From [Mycobacterium] fortunisiensis (lineage in GTDB: Bacteria > Actinomycetota > Actinomycetes > Mycobacteriales > Mycobacteriaceae), in the NCBI RefSeq assembly GCF_019050325.1, contig NZ_VOMB01000014.1, positions 1 through 64,000 on the forward strand: DNA of 64,000 nt. The letters run 5' to 3'. Position 1 is the stretch's first letter; each line of letters opens with the position of its first letter. The notes below the pieces were generated by a model. That model was not told the origin of the DNA. It saw nothing but the letters and a program-made list of their open reading frames with translations, and made no database searches. Positions 39,737 to 48,568 of this stretch are shown here, in pieces. A program made the position numbers and the translations under genes.

Positions 39737-40123
39737 TCAGGCGAACAACGGCGCCATGTCCTTCGGATCGAAGTACTCATCGATGCGGTGGATAAGACCG
39801 TCGGTACCCACTTTGATCACGATGCACACCCGCAATGCGATCAACGTGCCGTCGGGTGCGCCGGCGTGCAGGACGTGCTGCTGGACGAATCCGCCGTGGA
39901 AGAACTGCCGATCGAGCACATCGTAGCGACGCTCGGTGGTCGCGTTGATGAACCAGTCGATGACCTTCAACGCGCGAGTGCGGTCGCTGTCTCTGGCATC
40001 ACCGGCGTGCCACACCGATACATCGTCAGCCCACAGCTGGGCCACCGCGGCCTTGTCTCCGCGCTCGATCGCGTCGAACAATCGGTGTGCGACGCCGTCG
40101 ACGACTTCGGTAGGGGACATCAT
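39737..40123 (-). CDS. SnoaL-like (NTF2-fold) protein
   Basis: 128 aa from ATG 40123, chosen for GAGGAGG just upstream; ATG 40120 is nearly equal. An upstream ATG at 40180 overlaps the previous stop (ATGA) and would add 19 residues. The NTF2-like pattern (VAHRLFDAIERGDKAAVAQLWADDVSVWHAGD, then a C-terminal EYFDPKDMAPLF) fits ketosteroid-isomerase-like or SnoaL-like enzymes. Reaction is unknown. It lies at the end of a coupled catabolic operon. Confidence 0.83.
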   Translation of the reverse strand: MMSPTEVVDGVAHRLFDAIERGDKAAVAQLWADDVSVWHAGDARDSDRTRALKVIDWFINATTERRYDVLDRQFFHGGFVQQHVLHAGAPDGTLIALRVCIVIKVGTDGLIHRIDEYFDPKDMAPLFA

Positions 40124-40176
40124 CGCCTCCTCGGTATGTGGCCAGTCTGCACCCGGGTCCGCAGGCTCGGACAGGC

Positions 40177-40521
40177 TCATGGCTCGTCGTAGCCGGGGTG
40201 TGCGGCGGCGAGCCGTTGGCGCACCAGGACCTGCAGACAGGCGGTCACGTCCTCGGCCCGATCATCGAGTTCACCGGCGCGGATTGCCGCGACCAGTGCG
40301 CCCTCGTCGCTGAATCCGATGTCGGCCAACGCCTCTTCGGCGGCCGAGGTGCCACTGCTGAGCAGTTCGCGTTCGACCATTCGCAAGGCGTTGGCGGCAA
40401 CCCGGGCCTGGAACCTGACCGCAGCGGCGACGGTCTCACTGTCGCGCACCTCGGTGTCGAGGAATTCCGCCACGGCGGCCACCAACTCGGCTGCGCTCGG
40501 CCGCCCGTACAGGTTGTTCAC
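40177..40521 (-). CDS. DUF6285-like protein paired with a phosphotransferase
   Basis: 114 aa from GTG 40521, overlapping the phosphotransferase stop (GTGA). It is helical and acidic (LYGRPSAAELVAAVAEFLDTEV, VRFQARVAANALRMVERELL). From memory it matches the small family found next to APH-type phosphotransferases and acyl-CoA dehydrogenases in actinobacteria. Function is unknown; a subunit or chaperone of the kinase is possible. Confidence 0.75.
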   Translation of the reverse strand: MNNLYGRPSAAELVAAVAEFLDTEVRDSETVAAAVRFQARVAANALRMVERELLSSGTSAAEEALADIGFSDEGALVAAIRAGELDDRAEDVTACLQVLVRQRLAAAHPGYDEP

Positions 40522-41498
40522 CAGCTGCTCCCGTCCAGCAGACACAACAGGTCCCACTCGGTTTCGCACACCCGGCGACCGATCGTGGCCAGCTCCACCG
40601 ACCGGGTCTGCCCACTGAGATGCCGCTCGGCCTGATAGCGGCAGATGACGCCCCAGCGCAGCGTGGCCAGGACCAGCCACCAGCGGATGGCCGACCGGTC
40701 CAGAGTCTGCCCGCCGGCTTGCTCGTAGGCGGTCAGGAAGCTCTCGATGCTGCCCAGCCCACCGGCGCCGAGGTCGGCCGGGGCGCCGAACCGCCAGGCC
40801 CGGATGCAGAACCAGGCCAGGTCTTCGTAGACCTCGCCGAGGTGCACCAATTCCCAGTCCAGTACCGCGGCCAGCCCGGTGTCGTCCACGATGAGATTGC
40901 CCATCCGGAAATCGCCGTGTACCAGGCGCAATTCCGATGGCGGAGGCCGGTTGGCCGCCAGCCAACGAAATACCCACTCGAAAGTGGCGGTGGTATCGCC
41001 CATCTCGTCGAGTTGGGCGCGCCACTGGGAAACCTGGTCCAGTTCCACGAGGCCCGGCAGCGCCGGCGGATCACCCCGATGGATGGCGGCCAGCGCCTGT
41101 GCGCACTGGGTGAGAAGCCGCGCCCGGCCGTCATCGTCGAGCATCCGCTGAATCCGGCGCACGATGGTCTCGCCACCGATGAAGTCACAGATCAGGAAGG
41201 GATCACCCAGCGCGGCAACGGAATCGTCGGCGATCAGCACGTGCGGGACCGGGGCGCCGGCCCGTGCCGCGGCCCGTTGCGCCCCCGCCTCCAGCTCCAT
41301 TCCGGCATGGACCTCATCGGGCGCTCCGGTCCGCAGGATCAGCGGGCGCCGAGCCGAGTCGGTGACGGCATCGAAAGACCAGGTGGTGCGGCTGGCCCCG
41401 CCGGTCAACTCCCGCAGGTTCTCCACGCTCACCCCGGCGCCCAGCACCGGGGCCAGGACATCGACCAGCCGCGGAGCGAGCACGGCGGGGTCGGTCAC
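40518..41498 (-). CDS. APH-family phosphotransferase
   Basis: 326 aa from GTG 41498, overlapping the acyl-CoA dehydrogenase stop (GTGA). Catalytic loop LVHGDFRMGNLIVDD and metal segment VLDWELVHLGEVYEDLAW are intact. The N-terminus ELTGGASRTTWSFD holds the nucleotide loop. Such kinases are often fused or adjacent to acyl-CoA dehydrogenases (as in ACAD10/11, which phosphorylate 4-hydroxyacyl-CoAs). This neighbourhood fits that pattern, so a hydroxyacyl-CoA substrate is a reasonable inference. Confidence 0.9.
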   Translation of the reverse strand: MTDPAVLAPRLVDVLAPVLGAGVSVENLRELTGGASRTTWSFDAVTDSARRPLILRTGAPDEVHAGMELEAGAQRAAARAGAPVPHVLIADDSVAALGDPFLICDFIGGETIVRRIQRMLDDDGRARLLTQCAQALAAIHRGDPPALPGLVELDQVSQWRAQLDEMGDTTATFEWVFRWLAANRPPPSELRLVHGDFRMGNLIVDDTGLAAVLDWELVHLGEVYEDLAWFCIRAWRFGAPADLGAGGLGSIESFLTAYEQAGGQTLDRSAIRWWLVLATLRWGVICRYQAERHLSGQTRSVELATIGRRVCETEWDLLCLLDGSSW

Positions 41499-42751
41499 CG
41501 CTTGGCCTTACCGAACCCGAACAGCCGCTGTGCGACTCGTCGCATCTGGATCTCCTCGGCGCCCTCGGTGATCCGGTAGCGGCGGTGGTGACGGTAGATG
41601 TGCTCGAACGGCTCATGGCGGCTGTAGCCGATGCCGCCGTGCACCTGCATGGCCCGGTCGGCGGCCTCACATACCAGACGGTTGGCGCGGTAGTTGGCCA
41701 TCGACACCTTGTCCGACACCTCCATGTGGTGGTTCTGGTCCAACTGGGTGGCGGCATAACGGACGAGAAGCCGGACCATCTGCGCCTCGGTCTGCAATTC
41801 CACCAGCGGCCACTGCACGGCCTGGTTCACCGCCAGCGGCTTGCCGAACACCATGCGCCGGTTGGCGTAGTCCACCGCGCGGTCGATACAGAACTGGGCG
41901 GCCCCGAGGCTGCTGGCGGCCTGACGAATCCGGTTCTCGTGCAGGAACGTCTGGCCGACCTCCAAGCCACGGTCGATCTCGCCGAGCACCGCATCGGCGG
42001 GCACCCGCACGTTGTTCAACTCGACCTCGCCGTGGTCGGTGGGCATATTGAACGTCCACCAGTAGAACGGGACGGTGAATCCCGGCGCGTCGGTGGGCAC
42101 CAGGAATGCGGTGATCCCACGGGCTTGCCCGGATTCACCGGAGGTTCGGGCGAAGATCAGATCGTGGGTGGCCCGGTGCACTCCGGTGTTCCACCGCTTG
42201 CGCCCGTTGATGATCCATCCCGAGTCAGCGCTGTCGCCGTCTCGAACTGCGGTCGTCTCCAACCAGGTGGCGTCCGAACCGTGGTCGGGCTCGGTCAATC
42301 CGAACGCCATGGAACGCTTGCCGGTGAGCATCGCCTCGACCCATTCGGCCTTCTGGGCCTCGGTGCCGAAGCGATCCATCATGATCACCTGAGGGAAGTT
42401 CCCGACGATCGAGGACTCGTCTTGCAGGTCGTTGTGCAGCCCGAGGCCCTTGTGCGCCAGATGTTCCCGGATCACGGCCATGTCCAGGTTGCTGCCGTCG
42501 CGCCCGCCGAACTTGGCGGGCAGCCCGTAGCGCAGCCAGCCGGCGGCATCGGCCCGTCGCCGCATCTCGTCGAGCAGATCCTCCCAGGATCTGGCCGGGA
42601 CCCCGCCGTTCTCCCAGTCGGTGCGGGCATACTCGCGACGTTGGTCGAAGTACTGCATGTGCTCGCGTTCGAGCGGCTTGATCTCGGCCTCGATGAACTC
42701 GTCCATCTCCGCGAGCAAAGCTGGAAGATGTTCGGGCAAAGCGAAATCCAC
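41495..42751 (-). CDS. Acyl-CoA dehydrogenase
   Basis: 418 aa from GTG 42751 with AGAGGG upstream. AFGLTEPDHGSDATWLET and RKRWNTGVHRATHDLIFARTSGE are FAD-domain motifs. HGGIGYSRHEPFEHIYRHHRRYRITEGAEEIQMRRVAQRLFG carries the usual catalytic Glu. The extended N-terminus and adjacent phosphotransferase make it ACAD10/11-like in context. It acts in the middle of the nine-gene operon. Confidence 0.92.
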   Translation of the reverse strand: MDFALPEHLPALLAEMDEFIEAEIKPLEREHMQYFDQRREYARTDWENGGVPARSWEDLLDEMRRRADAAGWLRYGLPAKFGGRDGSNLDMAVIREHLAHKGLGLHNDLQDESSIVGNFPQVIMMDRFGTEAQKAEWVEAMLTGKRSMAFGLTEPDHGSDATWLETTAVRDGDSADSGWIINGRKRWNTGVHRATHDLIFARTSGESGQARGITAFLVPTDAPGFTVPFYWWTFNMPTDHGEVELNNVRVPADAVLGEIDRGLEVGQTFLHENRIRQAASSLGAAQFCIDRAVDYANRRMVFGKPLAVNQAVQWPLVELQTEAQMVRLLVRYAATQLDQNHHMEVSDKVSMANYRANRLVCEAADRAMQVHGGIGYSRHEPFEHIYRHHRRYRITEGAEEIQMRRVAQRLFGFGKAKR

Positions 42752-42771
42752 GATGATCCCTCTTTCTCAGG

Positions 42772-43395
42772 TCAGCGGCTCAGGTCAGAGCCATACAACG
42801 TTCTCTTCCAGATCGTGGACAGGGTGGCGATGGCGTCGGTATCACCGATCTCGATGCCGAGCCTGGACTGCCCGACGAATACCGTGGTGAAGTTCTCGAA
42901 CAGCAAGGCGATGGCCGCGCCCACGTGTTCGGGCTCAAGTCCCTGAGCGTGGCCCTGCGCCTGCGCGTGGTGCACAGACGCGATGACGATGTCGATGCCG
43001 AACCGGCGGAACTTGTTCTGTACGTCGGCAAAACGCTGCTGGGTTGCCGCCAACTGGGCGACGGCGATCATGATGCCGATGTTCTGTTTGAAGATGTTCC
43101 AGTAGCCGGTGACCACGGTGGTGAAGAACTCGGTGTCCTCCGGGGAGTCCGGAAGGTGCAGGTTCAGCCCGGACGGTTCGACGACATCGTGCAGGAACGA
43201 TTCGGCCAGCGCGGCCAGCAGATCCTCCTTGTCGGAGAAGTACCGATAGAACACGGCCGGACTCTTGCCTGCTGCCGAGGTGATGTCGGACAGGGTGGTC
43301 CCGTGAAAGCCACGCTCGGCAAAAAGCTTCCGCGCGGCGAGCTCGATCGCAGACCGCGTCTGGCGGCCTTTGGTGCCCAGCTCGGCGGCGGTCAT
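42772..43395 (-). CDS. TetR-family regulator inside the operon
   Basis: 207 aa. The helix-turn-helix reads RSAIELAARKLFAERGFHGTTLSDITSAAGKSPAVFYRYFSDKEDLLAALAESF. The C-terminal domain is typical of TetR regulators of lipid catabolism. It starts 7 bp after the HMG-CoA-lyase-like gene and precedes the dehydrogenase by 20 bp, so it is transcribed within the operon. It probably represses the operon promoter at 47875-47910. Confidence 0.9.
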   Translation of the reverse strand: MTAAELGTKGRQTRSAIELAARKLFAERGFHGTTLSDITSAAGKSPAVFYRYFSDKEDLLAALAESFLHDVVEPSGLNLHLPDSPEDTEFFTTVVTGYWNIFKQNIGIMIAVAQLAATQQRFADVQNKFRRFGIDIVIASVHHAQAQGHAQGLEPEHVGAAIALLFENFTTVFVGQSRLGIEIGDTDAIATLSTIWKRTLYGSDLSR

Positions 43396-43402
43396 CGACG
43401 CC

Positions 43403-44305
43403 TCAGTTCAAGATCCGGTCGCCCGCGCGCAGCAGTGCGCTGGGAAGGTCGTGACCCACCGCTTCCTGTGCGACGCGCGCGGCGTCGATCGCGGCTGACA
43501 GGTCGACGTCGACGGCGATGTCACTGTCGCGCAACAGGTAGACCAGATCTTCGGTGGCGATGTTGCCGCTGGCGCCCGGCGCGAACGGGCAACCACCCAG
43601 GCCGCCGACCGATGCGTCCAGACGGGTGACCCCGGCCTGCACGGCCGCGTACGCACTGGCCAGTCCGGCGCCGCGGGTGTTGTGGAAGTGCGCACCCAGT
43701 GGCAGGTCCCCGATCAGCGGCCGGACCTGCGCGATCAGCGAGCTTACCCGGCGCGGGGTGGTGGTGCCGATGGTGTCGGCAATGGCGATCCGGTTGACGC
43801 CGAAACCCGCGGCGGCCGAAACGATGTCGAGCACCCGCTGCGGAGCGGTAGGGCCGTCGAACGGGCAGTCCCAGGCGGTCGCGACGATCACCTCGACCGA
43901 GGTGTTGCTGTCGGCGGCGATGGCCGTGATCTCAGCGATCTGTGCGGTGGCCTCGGCCGAGGTGCGTCCGACGTTGGCCTGGGAGTGGGCGTCGGAGGCG
44001 GACACCACGTACTCGATCGAGCGCAGGCCGGAGGCGATGGCACGTTTGGCGCCGTTGGGGCTGGCCACCAGCGCCGAGAACTCGACCTCGGGAAACCTGT
44101 GCAGTTCTTCGGCGAGTTCGGCGGCGTCGGCCAACGCGGGCACCTTCGAGGGCGAGACGAACGCCGTCGCCTCGACCTCCCGCACCCCGGTGGCCACGAT
44201 GGCCTCCAAGATCGCGACCTTGGCCGCCAACGGAATCGGCGTCTCGATCTGCAGACCATCCCGCAGGCACACCTCGCGGATGTCGACCTTGTCGGGCAGT
44301 GTCAT
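43403..44305 (-). CDS. Hydroxymethylglutaryl-CoA lyase-like protein
   Basis: 300 aa. DRE-TIM metallolyase: EVCLRDGLQ (11-19), DTIGTTTPRRV, LGAHFHNTRGAGLASAYAA, and the HMG-CoA lyase signature SVGGLGGCPFAPGASGNIATEDLVYLL with its catalytic Cys. The reaction cleaves HMG-CoA, or a related 3-hydroxy-3-methylacyl-CoA, to acetyl-CoA (or homologue) plus an acid. The ATG lies 1 nt after the CaiB stop. In this setting the substrate may be a branched intermediate rather than HMG-CoA itself. Confidence 0.9.
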   Translation of the reverse strand: MTLPDKVDIREVCLRDGLQIETPIPLAAKVAILEAIVATGVREVEATAFVSPSKVPALADAAELAEELHRFPEVEFSALVASPNGAKRAIASGLRSIEYVVSASDAHSQANVGRTSAEATAQIAEITAIAADSNTSVEVIVATAWDCPFDGPTAPQRVLDIVSAAAGFGVNRIAIADTIGTTTPRRVSSLIAQVRPLIGDLPLGAHFHNTRGAGLASAYAAVQAGVTRLDASVGGLGGCPFAPGASGNIATEDLVYLLRDSDIAVDVDLSAAIDAARVAQEAVGHDLPSALLRAGDRILN

Positions 44306-44306
44306 C

Positions 44307-45509
44307 TCACAGCACCCCCTGGGCGCGCAGGGCTTCCAGTTCCTGTGCACTGCGACCGAGCAGGTCGCCGTACACCTCGTCGTTGTGCTGGCCGGGCCGG
44401 GCCGACCCGGCATTGCGGATCGTGCCGGGTGTCTCGGAGAGCACGGGGACGACGCCGGGGCCTTTGACGTTGCGCTGCACCCGTTCATCCCAGTGGTCGG
44501 CGATCATCCCGCGGGCCTGCAGTTGTGGATCCTGCACGACCTCGGCCACAGTGTTGATCGGCCCGCTGATCACGCCGGCCTGCGACAGCGTCTCGATGAT
44601 CTCCTCAGGCTGCCGTTTGCCGGCCCACTCGCCGATGATCTTGTCCAGCTCGTCCTGATTACGGCCCCGGGCAACGTGATTGACAAACCGGTCGTCGGTG
44701 GCCAGCTCCGGGCTGCCCATCGCGGTGCACAACCGGCGGAACACGGTGTCCTGGTTGGCCGCGATCACCACCCAGCTGCCATTGGCGCTCTGGTAGATGT
44801 TCGAGGGGGCGATGCCCTCCAACCGGGTGCCCGACGGGCCGCGAACCACGCCGCCGACATCGTAGTCGGGGATGGTGGATTCCTGGATGGCCAGGCAACT
44901 TTCGGTCAAGGCGGTGTCGACGATCTGCCCCTCGCCGGTGACCGTCCGTCGGTACAGCGCAGCCAGGGCACCTTGGGCGGCGAACATGCCGGCCAGGCTG
45001 TCGCCCAGCGACAGGGCCAGCCGCGGTGGGGGACCGCCCGGGAAGCCGTTCATGTGCCGTAACCCGCTGGAGGCCTCGGCCACCGAGGCATAGCCGGCCT
45101 TGCCCGCCTCGGGCCCGGTCTGCCCGTAGCCCGACACCCGCACCAGGATGATGCCCTTGTTGCGTTCGCGCAGAACGTCATAACCCAGGTTCCACTTCTC
45201 CAGGGTGCCCGGGCGGAAGTTCTCCACGATGATGTCGGATCGCTCGACCAGGTCCAAGAACAACTCGCGGCCCTTGGCGGTACGGAGGTCCAGCGTGACC
45301 GCCTTCTTGTTGCGGGCGTGCACGGTCCAGAAGAAATGGTGACCGTCGAGCTCGGCCTGCCCCCAGGTGCGCAGCGGATCCGGAGTGGCAGGCAGCTCGA
45401 TCTTGATGACCTCGGCGCCCATGTCGCCCAGCAGCCTGCCGGCGAACGGCCCCGAGATCAGGGTGCCGAGCTCGATCACCCTGATGCCGTCCAAAGCTCC
45501 GGTGGTCAT
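44307..45509 (-). CDS. CaiB/BaiF family CoA-transferase
   Basis: 400 aa, class III CoA-transferase. VIELGTLISGPFAGRLLGDMGAEVIKIE, NKKAVTLDLRTAKGRELFLDLVERSDIIVENFRPGTLEK and the catalytic Asp in LSLGDSLAGM (D170) are present. It moves CoA between carboxylic acids, activating the pathway substrate. It overlaps the hydrolase gene (ATGA) and is followed by the lyase gene. Confidence 0.92.
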   Translation of the reverse strand: MTTGALDGIRVIELGTLISGPFAGRLLGDMGAEVIKIELPATPDPLRTWGQAELDGHHFFWTVHARNKKAVTLDLRTAKGRELFLDLVERSDIIVENFRPGTLEKWNLGYDVLRERNKGIILVRVSGYGQTGPEAGKAGYASVAEASSGLRHMNGFPGGPPPRLALSLGDSLAGMFAAQGALAALYRRTVTGEGQIVDTALTESCLAIQESTIPDYDVGGVVRGPSGTRLEGIAPSNIYQSANGSWVVIAANQDTVFRRLCTAMGSPELATDDRFVNHVARGRNQDELDKIIGEWAGKRQPEEIIETLSQAGVISGPINTVAEVVQDPQLQARGMIADHWDERVQRNVKGPGVVPVLSETPGTIRNAGSARPGQHNDEVYGDLLGRSAQELEALRAQGVL

Positions 45510-46741
45510 GCCGGCTCCAGCGACTGTGTTGATCCCCGGTCGCTTCGCTCCTGCCCTCCGAATCCGTGCCGGTGCAGCCAATCGGTGCAGATGCCCACGG
45601 CCTGACGCAGAGTGCCGCGCTGATCCGGGCCCGAGTAGTAGTGGTTGGCGCCGGGAATCTCGTGCATCTCCTTGTCGGAATGCCCGATCGCCTCGAACAG
45701 CCGGCGGGTGTGACTGGGTGTGCAGGCGTCGTCGGCGAGGTTGCCGATCACCAGCGCGGGGACCGCGATGTCCGGTCCGGCCTTGACGGCGTCACCGTTG
45801 GCGTCGTCGTAGCTCCACTGCGACAGCCAGCTGCGCAGGGTGCAGAACCGCGCCAGGCCGACCGGGCTCATGTTCACCACCTGGGGATCTCCCAGATAAC
45901 ACGTGCCGGGCTGGCGATCGTTGGGATCGACGGTCGGATCCAGCCACCGCGGGTCGGCCATGGTGCCGTGCACGACGAACGCGAACTCGTCATCCGGACG
46001 CCCGGCGGCCTTCAGCTCGGCGAGCTTTTCTTTGACCCACTTGGTGATTCGCCGGTTCCGGGCGATCTGGGCCTGATGGTAACGCTCCAGGAACTCTGCC
46101 GTGTAGGGCGGCTGGTTGGGGTTGTCCGGGTTGTAGAGATCAAGTTCGGGGTCGCGCTTGGACGGATCGTTCTCGTCGAGGATGGACGCGTCCATCCACT
46201 CGGTCATGGTGCCGTGACGGCTGATGTGCGCGGCCAGCAACATGATTCCGTCGGCGGGGATCAACCCGAGCTTGGTCAGGTCGGGTCCGTCGCCGGACGG
46301 GCTGGCGGTCACCGTCGGGTTCTGCGCCTGCTGCTGGTAGAACACCGACAGCGAGCCGCCGCCGCTCCACCCGGCCAGCACCACCTTGTCGTAGCCGAGC
46401 CGGTTCTTGGCGTCCTTGATGCACTCGCCGAGATCCTCGACCACCTTCTCCATGAGCAGTGCCGAGTCGGTGCCACGGAACCGGCTGTTGCAGTAGATGA
46501 CGTGGTGGCCCGCCCGGGCCAGCGCGTTGATCATCGGCAGGTAGGCGCCGCCGCCGATCGGATGCATGAAGACCAGCACGGTGTCGCTCGCTTTGGTCTT
46601 GGGCCGCAGCAGGTAGCTCTCCAGCACGACCAGCTCGGCCACCCCGCCGTACACGTCGCGCACTGCCGAGTTGTTCTGGTAGGCAACCAGATACGGGATG
46701 CGGTCGTACTCGTGCTTCACAGGTGCTTCAACAGTGGTCAT
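45506..46741 (-). CDS. Alpha/beta hydrolase with a repeat-derived C-terminus
   Basis: 411 aa. The nucleophile elbow is GWSGGG (124-129, S126), the acid region VIGNLADDACTPSH and the His in PGANHYYSG. It is larger than simple esterases, with a long cap (about 150-290). The last residues, QERSDRGSTQSLEPA, are encoded by a REP-like repeat shared with the gene at 18548. The ATG directly follows the dioxygenase stop (TAGATG). In this operon it could cleave a ring-fission product or an ester. Confidence 0.85.
   Translation of the reverse strand: MTTVEAPVKHEYDRIPYLVAYQNNSAVRDVYGGVAELVVLESYLLRPKTKASDTVLVFMHPIGGGAYLPMINALARAGHHVIYCNSRFRGTDSALLMEKVVEDLGECIKDAKNRLGYDKVVLAGWSGGGSLSVFYQQQAQNPTVTASPSGDGPDLTKLGLIPADGIMLLAAHISRHGTMTEWMDASILDENDPSKRDPELDLYNPDNPNQPPYTAEFLERYHQAQIARNRRITKWVKEKLAELKAAGRPDDEFAFVVHGTMADPRWLDPTVDPNDRQPGTCYLGDPQVVNMSPVGLARFCTLRSWLSQWSYDDANGDAVKAGPDIAVPALVIGNLADDACTPSHTRRLFEAIGHSDKEMHEIPGANHYYSGPDQRGTLRQAVGICTDWLHRHGFGGQERSDRGSTQSLEPA
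45538..45560. repeat. 23-bp REP-like repeat, copy 2
   Basis: Identical to 18569-18591 and likewise placed in the last codons of a minus-strand gene. Confidence 0.7.
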
Positions 46742-47842
46742 CTAGTTCTGCCCCAGATCGTTGGCGAGGATTTCGGCGGACGGGATGAGACGACGACGGG
46801 TGTCGATGGCGATCACCGACCAGTCCACCCGGTCGTAGTCGTCGAACTTGCGGCGGGCCCGCTCCCGGGCCTTTTCGGGTGCCCCGTGGTGAACACCCTG
46901 CGGTGCATGGGACACCAGGCCGGGCGGCATCGGGATGCCGTACAGCGAGCCACCGTGGAAGAACGCGATCTCGTCGTAGTCGACGTTGCGGTGATACCAC
47001 GGGGTGCGTTCGGTCCCCGGCACGCTCTCGGCGGGCTTGGGCAGGAAGTTCATCACGTACACCCCGGTGGCCTGCATGAAGAGGTGCACCGTCGGCGGCA
47101 GGTGCACGCTCTCGGAGGTGATGACGGTGTAGTCCTCGATGTTGAACGTGAACGGGAAGTTGTCGCCCCGCCAGCCTGCCACGTCAAGGGGATTGTGTTG
47201 GTAGAACAGCGAAGTCGGACCACCCTCATGGATCAGGCGGACTTCATACTCTTCGCGTCCGTCATCGTCGATGGGTGCCGGCTCGGGGATGGTGACCTGT
47301 GCCGGGTCGAACGGGAAGTGCCGGCCCAGGGTGCCGGCCGGCGGGACCCGGAAATCGTCGGTGGCCTGGATCATGAGAAAAGTGCTCGCTCCGCCTTCCA
47401 GGTCCGGAACCTGGCGGAACGTGCAGGCTTTCGGGATGTAGACCCAGTCGCCCTCGCGGTAGCGCATCGGGCCGAACTCGGTCTCCAGCAGGCCCGCGCC
47501 CTTGTGTACGAAGATCAGCAGGTCGCCGTCGACGTAGCGGACGAAGAACGGCATCTCCTCGGTGCGTCGGCTCAACAGCACCTGGCAGTCGGCGTTGGAG
47601 AACATCAGCAACGGGCCGCCGTGCGGGTCGGTGGCGTCGCTGGGTTTGAGCTCACTGGACAGCACGTCGGTGGGACGCAGGGGGCCCACGGTGCGGTAGG
47701 CGGTGGGGTCGTTGCGCCGGTACATGTTGGCGGTGCGCCCCACAAAGCCGCCCCGTCCGAGTTCGTCGTCTTTGAGCCCGTCGAGATCGGCATGCACCCG
47801 CTTGGGGGTCTTGCCTTTACGCAGGTGAACGAAGGATTCCAT
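46742..47842 (-). CDS. Homogentisate 1,2-dioxygenase-like protein
   Basis: 366 aa, shorter than the roughly 430-445 aa of classical HGDs. The family core is visible: FVRYVDGDLLIFVHKGAGLLETEFGPMRYREGDWVYIPK, LFYQHNPLDVAGWRGDNFPFTFNIEDY, VHLPPTVHLFMQ, PWYHRNVDYDEIAFFHGG and HAPQGVHHGAPEKARE, giving several His and Glu ligands for Fe(II). An AGGAG lies 7 nt upstream of the ATG. It is the first gene of the operon. No maleylacetoacetate isomerase or fumarylacetoacetase lies in the window, so the true substrate may differ from homogentisate. Confidence 0.88.
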   Translation of the reverse strand: MESFVHLRKGKTPKRVHADLDGLKDDELGRGGFVGRTANMYRRNDPTAYRTVGPLRPTDVLSSELKPSDATDPHGGPLLMFSNADCQVLLSRRTEEMPFFVRYVDGDLLIFVHKGAGLLETEFGPMRYREGDWVYIPKACTFRQVPDLEGGASTFLMIQATDDFRVPPAGTLGRHFPFDPAQVTIPEPAPIDDDGREEYEVRLIHEGGPTSLFYQHNPLDVAGWRGDNFPFTFNIEDYTVITSESVHLPPTVHLFMQATGVYVMNFLPKPAESVPGTERTPWYHRNVDYDEIAFFHGGSLYGIPMPPGLVSHAPQGVHHGAPEKARERARRKFDDYDRVDWSVIAIDTRRRLIPSAEILANDLGQN

Positions 47843-47874
47843 GCTCGACTCCTGACAGATGCGGGCGAAAACTG

Positions 47875-47910
47875 AAAGTGACTTTACTTTTTATTCGTGG
47901 GGCTTGGCAA
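47875..47910 (-). promoter_or_regulatory. Operon promoter overlapped by a short palindrome
   Basis: On the minus strand TTGCCA (47910-47905) and TAAAGT (47886-47881) are spaced 18 nt. The palindrome AAAGT-G-ACTTT (47875-47885) covers the end of the -10 box and the expected start site. Next to it a further ACTTT half-site follows (47887-47891). It is a likely TetR operator for the nine-gene operon. Confidence 0.55.
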
Positions 47911-47996
47911 GGGTGCGGGGCAGCCGATTCCGCCGTTTCGGGTGGGGCCTGCCCGGGTAGCCATCGGCCACACCGTGATGGAGGGAAGGGGCTCCC

Positions 47997-48554
47997 ATGT
48001 CCAAGGAATTACAGGGCCGCCGGGTCGGCATTCTTGCCGCCGACGGTGTCGAGCGCATCGAACTCGAGCAGCCGCGCACCGCTGTCGAGAACGAGGGCGG
48101 CCACGTCGAGGTGCTGTCGCTCCAGGAGGGCGAGATCCAGGCGCGTGACCACGATCTGGAACCGGCAGGGACCTTCCCGGTGGACCGCACGGTCGGTGCG
48201 GCGAGGGTGGATCAGTTCGACGCCTTGATCCTGCCCGGGGGCACGGTCAACCCCGACAAGTTGCGGCTTGACCAGACGGCGGTGGCATTCGTCGGCGACT
48301 TCGTCCGGTCGGGCAAGCCCGTCGCGGCCATCTGCCACGGTCCGTGGACCTTGGTCGAGGCCGACGTCGTCCGCGACCGCACCCTGACCAGCTACCCCAG
48401 CATCCGCACCGACCTCCGCAATGCCGGCGCCACGGTGGTGGACCGGGAGGTCTGCATCGACGGCAACCTGATCACCAGCCGGTCCCCGAAAGATCTGCCG
48501 GCGTTCTGCGAGGCGATCACCGAGGTCTTGGCGAGCACGCCGGCGCAGACCTGA
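47997..48554 (+). CDS. PfpI/DJ-1 family protein
   Basis: 185 aa with GAGGGAAGGGG upstream. The nucleophile elbow AICHGP (C113, H114) and the conserved Glu (E20 in GVERIELEQP) define the PfpI/YhbO type. Relatives are reported as proteases, glyoxalases or deglycases that act in stress. It is transcribed away from the dioxygenase operon. Confidence 0.92.
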   Translation: MSKELQGRRVGILAADGVERIELEQPRTAVENEGGHVEVLSLQEGEIQARDHDLEPAGTFPVDRTVGAARVDQFDALILPGGTVNPDKLRLDQTAVAFVGDFVRSGKPVAAICHGPWTLVEADVVRDRTLTSYPSIRTDLRNAGATVVDREVCIDGNLITSRSPKDLPAFCEAITEVLASTPAQT

Positions 48555-48568
48555 GTCCGATCGGTATC

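Noticed and set aside
46742..47842. Canonical homogentisate pathway locus
   Set aside because: No fumarylacetoacetase or maleylacetoacetate isomerase gene occurs in the window and the protein is shorter than classical HGD, so only a family-level call is given.
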